Origin: JANWZL01 sp037445185
GTDB lineage: Bacteria > Pseudomonadota > Gammaproteobacteria > Burkholderiales > Thiobacillaceae
Length of the DNA: 19,877 bases
NCBI GenBank assembly: GCA_037445185.1
Contig: JBBIKZ010000038.1
Coordinates: forward strand, 1-19,877
Direction of reading: 5' to 3'
In this document: positions 15,777 through 19,877 of the stretch, in pieces
How the letters are laid out: every line of letters begins with the position of its first letter
Numbering within the stretch: position 1 is the first letter of the stretch
Program-made: the position numbers and the translations under genes
Notes under the pieces: generated by a model
Seen by the model: only the letters and a program-made list of their open reading frames with translations
Told to the model about the DNA's origin: nothing
Database searches by the model: none

Positions 15777-16203
15777 GGTCCTGCTCGGCAAGGCCGCGAT
15801 CATCGAGCGCTGCCTCATGCGCATCCGCCAGGAATACACCGGCCACGAGGCCGAGTTGACGACCAATTACACCCGACAGGACGCGATCCTGCTCAACCTG
15901 CAGCGCGCCTGTGAGGCTGCCATCGACGGCGCCATGCATCTGGTGCGTGTCCACAGACTCGGCCTGCCGACGGACAGCCGCCAGGCCTTCGACATGATCG
16001 CCCGGGCAGGACTCATCGACAGCTCCCTGGCCAATTTCCTCATGGCCATGGTCGGCTTTCGCAACATCGCCGTGCACGCCTATCAGGAACCGAACATGGA
16101 CATCGTCCGCGCCATCATCGAACACCACACGGAGGATCTGGCGGCCTTTGCGCGGTGCCTGCTCGAATTGGGGATGCATAAAGACCGGAGTCACGCTGAA
16201 TGA
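15769..16203 (+). CDS. hepT: HepT-like HEPN ribonuclease toxin
   Basis: HepT is the toxin of the type VII HepT/MntA system. It is an all-helical HEPN protein that acts as a dimeric RNase and is neutralised when MntA adds AMP to its active-site tyrosine. The 144 residues fit the family. The key motif R-x4-H-x-Y is present as RNIAVHAY, with Arg98, His103 and Tyr105, so both the catalytic and the modified residues are kept. The ATG at 15769 overlaps the mntA stop, with a GAGGCAG stretch upstream. The longer open frame starting at 15637 lies inside mntA. The stop overlaps the gmd start as ATGA, so hepT is physically and probably translationally tied to the sugar-nucleotide genes. Confidence 0.92.
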   Translation: MDEVLLGKAAIIERCLMRIRQEYTGHEAELTTNYTRQDAILLNLQRACEAAIDGAMHLVRVHRLGLPTDSRQAFDMIARAGLIDSSLANFLMAMVGFRNIAVHAYQEPNMDIVRAIIEHHTEDLAAFARCLLELGMHKDRSHAE

Positions 16204-17285
16204 AAAAAAAGGCCCTCATCACCGGCATCACCGGCCAGGACGGCGCCTATCTGGCCGAATTCCTGCTCGGCAAGGGTTATGAAGTGCACGGCATCAAACG
16301 CCGCACTTCGCTGTTCAACACCGACCGCATCGACCACCTCTACCAGGACCCGCACGAGCCCGACCGCCGCTTCATCCTGCACCACGGCGACCTCACCGAC
16401 GCCTCCAGCCTGATGCGCATCCTCCAGCAGGTGCAGCCCGACGAGCTCTACAATCTCGCCGCCCAGAGCCATGTCGCGGTGTCCTTCGAGGAGCCCGAAT
16501 ACACCGCCAACTCCGACGCCCTGGGTACGCTGCGCCTGCTCGAGGCGATCCGCATCCTGGGGCTGACCGACAAGACCCGCTTCTACCAGGCCTCGACCAG
16601 CGAGCTCTACGGCAAGGTGCAGGAGACACCGCAGAAGGAGACCACCCCCTTCTACCCCAGGAGCCCCTATGCCGTGGCCAAGCTCTACGCCTACTGGATC
16701 ACCGTCAACTACCGCGAGGCCTACGGCATGTATGCCTGCAACGGTATCCTCTTCAATCACGAGTCGCCCATCCGCGGCGAGACCTTCGTCACGCGCAAGA
16801 TCACCCGCGCACTTGCCCGCGTCAAGCTGGGTCTGCAGGATTGCCTCTACCTGGGCAACCTGGAAGCGAAGCGCGACTGGGGCCATGCCCGCGACTACGT
16901 CGGGGCCATGTGGCTGATGCTGCAGCAGGACGAGCCCGAAGATTTCGTCATCGCCACGGGTGAGCAGTACTCGGTGCGCGACTTCGTCAACGTTGCCGCC
17001 CGCGAGCTGGGCATGACCATCGAGTGGCGCGGTCAGGGGGTGGACGAGAAGGGCTATGACGAACGGGGCCGGTGCATCGTCGCCGTCGATCCGCGCTACT
17101 TCCGCCCCACCGAGGTCGACACCCTGCTCGGCGACCCGAGCAAGGCGCGCGCGAAGCTCGGCTGGACACCCAGGACCCGGTTTGCCGATCTGGTGGCCGA
17201 GATGGTGCGCGAAGACCTCAAGAGCGCCGAGCGCGACGAACTCGTCAAGCGACACGGCTACCAGGCCATGGACTATCACGAGTAG
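16200..17285 (+). CDS. gmd: GDP-mannose 4,6-dehydratase
   Basis: Gmd converts GDP-D-mannose to GDP-4-keto-6-deoxy-D-mannose, the first step to GDP-L-fucose and related 6-deoxy sugars, in the cytoplasm. The 361 residues are typical. The NADP-binding loop is TGITGQDGAYL (8-18). The catalytic set is visible as Thr133 and Glu135 in ASTSELYG, and Tyr157/Lys161 in SPYAVAK. The segment FNHESPIRGETFVTRKI (about 185-201) is also hallmark sequence. The start overlaps the hepT stop as ATGA, with a CCGGAG ribosome-like site 10-15 bases upstream. fcl follows after 4 bp. The pair is the standard GDP-fucose pathway and points to a fucosylated surface polysaccharide. Confidence 0.98.
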   Translation: MKKKALITGITGQDGAYLAEFLLGKGYEVHGIKRRTSLFNTDRIDHLYQDPHEPDRRFILHHGDLTDASSLMRILQQVQPDELYNLAAQSHVAVSFEEPEYTANSDALGTLRLLEAIRILGLTDKTRFYQASTSELYGKVQETPQKETTPFYPRSPYAVAKLYAYWITVNYREAYGMYACNGILFNHESPIRGETFVTRKITRALARVKLGLQDCLYLGNLEAKRDWGHARDYVGAMWLMLQQDEPEDFVIATGEQYSVRDFVNVAARELGMTIEWRGQGVDEKGYDERGRCIVAVDPRYFRPTEVDTLLGDPSKARAKLGWTPRTRFADLVAEMVREDLKSAERDELVKRHGYQAMDYHE

Positions 17286-17289
17286 GGCG

Positions 17290-18270
17290 ATGGACAAATC
17301 CGCCAAGATCTATGTCGCCGGCCACCGCGGCCTGGTCGGTTCCGCCCTCGTGCGCTGCCTCGAGGCCCAGGGCTACAGCAACCTCGTCACCCACACCCAT
17401 GCCGAGCTCGATCTCACCGACCAGCGGGCGGTGAATGCCTTCTTCGCCCGCGAGCGGCCCGAGTATGTCTTCCTCGCCGCCGCCAAGGTGGGCGGCATCC
17501 TCGCCAACGACACCTATCCGGCCGAGTTCATCCGCGACAACCTCGCCATCCAGACCAACGTCATCCACGCCGCCTGGCAGGCCGGTGTCGAGCGCCTGCT
17601 CTTCCTCGGCTCCTCCTGCATCTACCCCAAGCACTGCCCGCAGCCGATGCGGGAGGAATACCTCCTCACCGGCCCGCTCGAGCCCACCAACCGGCCCTAT
17701 GCCATCGCCAAGATCGCCGGCATCGAGATGTGCTGGAGCTACAACCGCCAGTACGGCACCCGCTTCCTGGCGGTAATGCCGACCAACCTCTACGGCCCCG
17801 GCGACAACTATCACCCGGAGAACTCCCACGTCATCCCGGCACTGATCCGCAAGTTCCACGAGGCCAAGGTCAACGGCAGCCCGACGGTGACGGTGTGGGG
17901 CACCGGCACCCCAAGGCGGGAGTTCCTCTACTCGGATGACATGGCCGAGGCCTGCATCTTTCTCATGAGTCTGCCGGACGAGCAGTTCATCCCGCTGCTT
18001 GGCCGGGACCGCAACGACGGCCTGCCGCCCCTGGTGAACATCGGCGTGGGGCATGACCTCTCCATCCGCGAGCTGGCCGAGCAAATCCGTGAGGTCGTCG
18101 GCTATCGCGGCGAGATCGTGTTCGACACGACGAAGCCCGATGGGACGCCAAGAAAGCTGCTTGACGTGATCAGGCTCATGAACATGGGCTGGACGGCCTG
18201 CACGGCACTGCGGTCCGGTCTCGAACGGACTTATGGGGACTATCTCACTCGACACCCTATGGGCGCGTAA
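17290..18270 (+). CDS. fcl: GDP-L-fucose synthase (epimerase/reductase)
   Basis: Fcl (also called WcaG) takes GDP-4-keto-6-deoxymannose through a 3,5-epimerisation and an NADPH reduction to GDP-L-fucose. The 326 residues match the family. The NADP loop is AGHRGLVGSA (10-19), and the catalytic residues are Ser108 and Cys110 in GSSCIYP, with Tyr137 and Lys141 in YAIAK. The stretch NLYGPGDNYHPENSHVIPA carries the conserved active-site His. The ATG at 17290 lies 4 bp after the gmd stop, with TAGGG before it. The C-terminus (from about residue 300) looks somewhat diverged from typical Fcl but the enzyme appears whole. It converges on the fucosyltransferase gene with a 51-bp AT-rich gap, where no strong terminator is evident. 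Confidence 0.97.
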   Translation: MDKSAKIYVAGHRGLVGSALVRCLEAQGYSNLVTHTHAELDLTDQRAVNAFFARERPEYVFLAAAKVGGILANDTYPAEFIRDNLAIQTNVIHAAWQAGVERLLFLGSSCIYPKHCPQPMREEYLLTGPLEPTNRPYAIAKIAGIEMCWSYNRQYGTRFLAVMPTNLYGPGDNYHPENSHVIPALIRKFHEAKVNGSPTVTVWGTGTPRREFLYSDDMAEACIFLMSLPDEQFIPLLGRDRNDGLPPLVNIGVGHDLSIRELAEQIREVVGYRGEIVFDTTKPDGTPRKLLDVIRLMNMGWTACTALRSGLERTYGDYLTRHPMGA

Positions 18271-18321
18271 AACCGTACGCGGTTACTCGACGAAAAAATT
18301 AGGCGCCGAGCATGCGTGAAA

Positions 18322-19383
18322 TCAGCGTGCCAGTCGCCAATGTAATATGCGCGCCCGCGCCTTGCCGTATAGATCCCTTACACCACCCAGCAAGCTTTGC
18401 CTACGTAGGGCATGGCGTGAATATATTGCGCTGTGCCCGTCAGCCTGACGTGTCGGATCGTGGCGCTTGCGAATCTCTCTGGCCACCACAGCGAATAGGT
18501 TGTGCTCATACAACACCCGTCGCCGCGCCTCCAGAATGGCCGGCAGCCGCGCATCATAAGCGCCGTCTGCAATAGCCTGGCGGATGGTGCGTGCGGCGCC
18601 CTCTGGATCGTTGATATCGATGCGGATGAAGCTCTCCGGAGGAAAATAGTCCTCAGCGTTGGGACAGCCGTAATAGAACGGTAGGGTCAACCCCAGGAAG
18701 GCATCGGCGAGTTTCTCCGTCCAGTGGTGGGGACCGTAATAATTTTCGACCACAACGTGGTAGCGGTAGGCATTCAAGGCCTCCGCCTTGTCGTCCAAAG
18801 GACGCGCACCCCGCCCATAAACGTCTATATCCGGTATCAGGGTCATGAGCCTACGCATGAAATCGTTACGGCGCTTGTGCAGTGTATGCCGCATCCGCTT
18901 GGGGGAGAACACCATGGACAGCTCTCGGGTCTTGTTTACGGGGGGATGAGCCGCCATCTCGTCGAACGGCGTTTCCTTGTCGTGGCTGACGCCGTAGACC
19001 CAAATGAGTCCAGCTTGGGAAAAGATGCGGTCCCGGTGGGACAGCGCCCAGGCCTCCTGACTGGTGAGTACGCAACCGAACTGGTTTACATAGGCGGTAC
19101 CGTAATGCTTGATGGAGGAAGGTTCCGTGGTGATGAGCATGGTGTGATCGGGGTGGCAGGCGAGCACCTCGCGGCGCTTGTTGCGCGGCACTCCCGGCAG
19201 GCCAGCCAGGTCCTCGTAGACGACTAGCCAGTCGTAGCTCCTCTCCGCTGGATCGAAGCTGAAGCGATAACCATCCCATACTGGCTCGCTGCCGGGGAAC
19301 TGATGCATGAAGTAACGTTGTGGGATGGGGGAGAGCAGCTTCACACGGATGAGTGGGTTTTCTGAATCAGTAGGGCGGGTCAT
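18322..19383 (-). CDS. Glycosyltransferase family 10 (alpha-1,3-fucosyltransferase type)
   Basis: This 353-residue protein is a GT10 enzyme, a family that transfers L-fucose from GDP-L-fucose, commonly in alpha-1,3 or alpha-1,4 linkage. The diagnostic motif is YHVVVENYYGPHHWTEKL (208-225), the bacterial form of F-x-ENS-x-TEKL, followed by DAFLGLTLPFYYG and YFPPESFIRIDI. There is no signal peptide or membrane segment. The C-terminus is basic and amphipathic (YGKARARILHWRLAR), as in membrane-associated bacterial members. The ATG at 19383 gives a reasonable start. Its DNA is visibly less GC-rich than the neighbouring housekeeping genes and it is flanked by transposase remnants, which suggests acquisition by transfer. 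Its neighbours gmd and fcl make the donor sugar. The acceptor glycan is unknown. Confidence 0.9.
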   Translation of the reverse strand: MTRPTDSENPLIRVKLLSPIPQRYFMHQFPGSEPVWDGYRFSFDPAERSYDWLVVYEDLAGLPGVPRNKRREVLACHPDHTMLITTEPSSIKHYGTAYVNQFGCVLTSQEAWALSHRDRIFSQAGLIWVYGVSHDKETPFDEMAAHPPVNKTRELSMVFSPKRMRHTLHKRRNDFMRRLMTLIPDIDVYGRGARPLDDKAEALNAYRYHVVVENYYGPHHWTEKLADAFLGLTLPFYYGCPNAEDYFPPESFIRIDINDPEGAARTIRQAIADGAYDARLPAILEARRRVLYEHNLFAVVAREIRKRHDPTRQADGHSAIYSRHALRRQSLLGGVRDLYGKARARILHWRLAR

Positions 19384-19393
19384 GGGTTTGTCA

Positions 19394-19560
19394 TCATGCC
19401 GAGGAGGTTTCAGATATCATTGTAAGCTTATCGATTGAGGGCATGCTGTTGCAGAAAGACACCTCCAGGTAGCTGCAGCGCAGCGGCCTGTCCATCAGCG
19501 CAGGCATAGACCGTGCACTGACCGCAGATTTGTTGTTGACGCCTGCGATGCTGGTAGTGT
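19394..19560 (-). pseudogene. Possible 3' remnant of an unrecognised gene
   Basis: An open minus-strand frame ends 10 bp upstream of the fucosyltransferase start. It reads SIAGVNNKSAVSARSMPALM, then DRPLRCSYLEVSFCNSMPS and IDKLTMISETSSA. I do not recognise the family. The reading is lost in transposon-like sequence to the right, so this may be the tail of a gene cut by insertion, possibly another glycan gene. It could also be chance. Confidence 0.3.
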
Positions 19561-19646
19561 CAGAAATTCTGTGTGCTGCCCTCCGTGTCAGAATGGTTGT
19601 CGCCTTGATAGGGACCTGAACCAGGGGGCGAGGAGAGGGAAGAGAG

Positions 19647-19709
19647 ATGGCCAGATACGGACAGGCATTCAAAGACAGGATAGTGGCGCGACTCACGCCG
19701 CCGGAAAGC
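19647..19709 (+). pseudogene. N-terminal fragment of an IS3-type transposase OrfA
   Basis: An ATG preceded by a strong purine-rich ribosome site (GGAGAGGGAAGAGAG) begins a frame reading MARYGQAFKDRIVARLTPPES. This is typical of the N-terminus of OrfA helix-turn-helix proteins of IS3-like elements. Family similarity stops after about 21 residues, where unrelated sequence joins, and a stop follows at 19776-19778. Upstream, TGTCAGAAATTCTGTGTG (about 19559-19576) may be part of an element end. It is a dead fragment. Confidence 0.5.
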
Positions 19710-19767
19710 CGGCGATTGTGCAACCCTTTTTCTGTAAATTTCCGAGGCGCTGGTCATGATGGTTGGG

Positions 19768-19877
19768 TTACGGGTTGAGGTCGAGATAGACCTGGTGGGT
19801 CTCAAGCGTCGTCGAGTTCGGCAAGCAGCGCTTAAGACCAGAGGCAGGCAGGAATCGGGGTTGGGGAAGATGCTGGC
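19768..19877 (-). pseudogene. C-terminal remnant of an IS256-type (Mutator-like) transposase
   Basis: Read from the window edge on the minus strand, three frame segments join into one protein end: ASIFPNPDSCLPLV, then LLAELDDA, then ETHQVYLDLNP and a stop at 19768-19770. Apparent losses of two bases at two places break the frame. The pattern FPNPxSCLxLVxALLAELDDxWxT resembles the C-terminus of IS256-family transposases, recalled from the family rather than searched. The rest lies beyond the window. The element's end may be at about 19710-19740, beside the broken OrfA fragment. Confidence 0.55.

Noticed and set aside
18271..18321. A bidirectional terminator between fcl and the fucosyltransferase gene
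   Set aside because: Only a 5-bp stem (AACCG/CGGTT) is present, with no adequate T-run on either side.

Overview
The window is a GC-rich stretch of proteobacterial chromosome. It most resembles a Gammaproteobacterium: acpS sits next to nagZ, and glnA, a DUF4124 gene, ntrB and ntrC are clustered. A DUF2863 gene and the aroE-mtgA pair are features also common in Betaproteobacteria. The genus cannot be fixed from the sequence alone. No rRNA, tRNA or CRISPR array was seen.

Layout. (1) Positions 1-927 hold a cold-shock protein gene on the minus strand with a perfect terminator, then a gene-poor spacer with a two-hairpin REP/BIME-like repeat. (2) Positions 928-5636 form a tightly packed plus-strand cluster: acpS, nagZ, a cation diffusion facilitator, a DUF2863 protein, a family 5-type uracil-DNA glycosylase and a 4-oxalocrotonate tautomerase-like protein. 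A 230-bp MITE-like element sits exactly in the acpS/nagZ junction. (3) Positions 5652-11840 are on the minus strand: an AEC transporter, then the nitrogen-control cluster glnA, DUF4124, ntrB, ntrC. glnA has its own terminator, a sigma-54 promoter and two NtrC-type sites. (4) Positions 11871-15212 hold a second MITE-like element, then aroE, mtgA and mgtE. (5) Positions 15291-18270 hold a MntA/HepT toxin-antitoxin pair joined by overlap to gmd and fcl, which make GDP-L-fucose. (6) Positions 18322-19877 hold a convergent GT10 fucosyltransferase gene of lower GC, then transposase wreckage.

How the genes work together. NtrB and NtrC sense nitrogen status and should drive glnA through the sigma-54 promoter and paired upstream sites. 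gmd and fcl convert GDP-mannose to GDP-L-fucose, and the GT10 enzyme is the likely user of that donor, so this end looks like a surface-glycan locus. NagZ and MtgA act in peptidoglycan recycling and synthesis.

The most distinctive feature is how short non-coding elements have settled at gene junctions without breaking the genes. One MITE-like element split an ATGA stop/start overlap while rebuilding both codons. An inverted array of 7-bp repeats supplies the last codons of ntrB and the leader of ntrC. Two copies of a 63-bp palindromic core occur in separate intergenic regions. All genes recognised belong to known families. I found no convincing new multi-gene system, and the junction elements and the toxin-antitoxin/fucose linkage are the parts most worth following.
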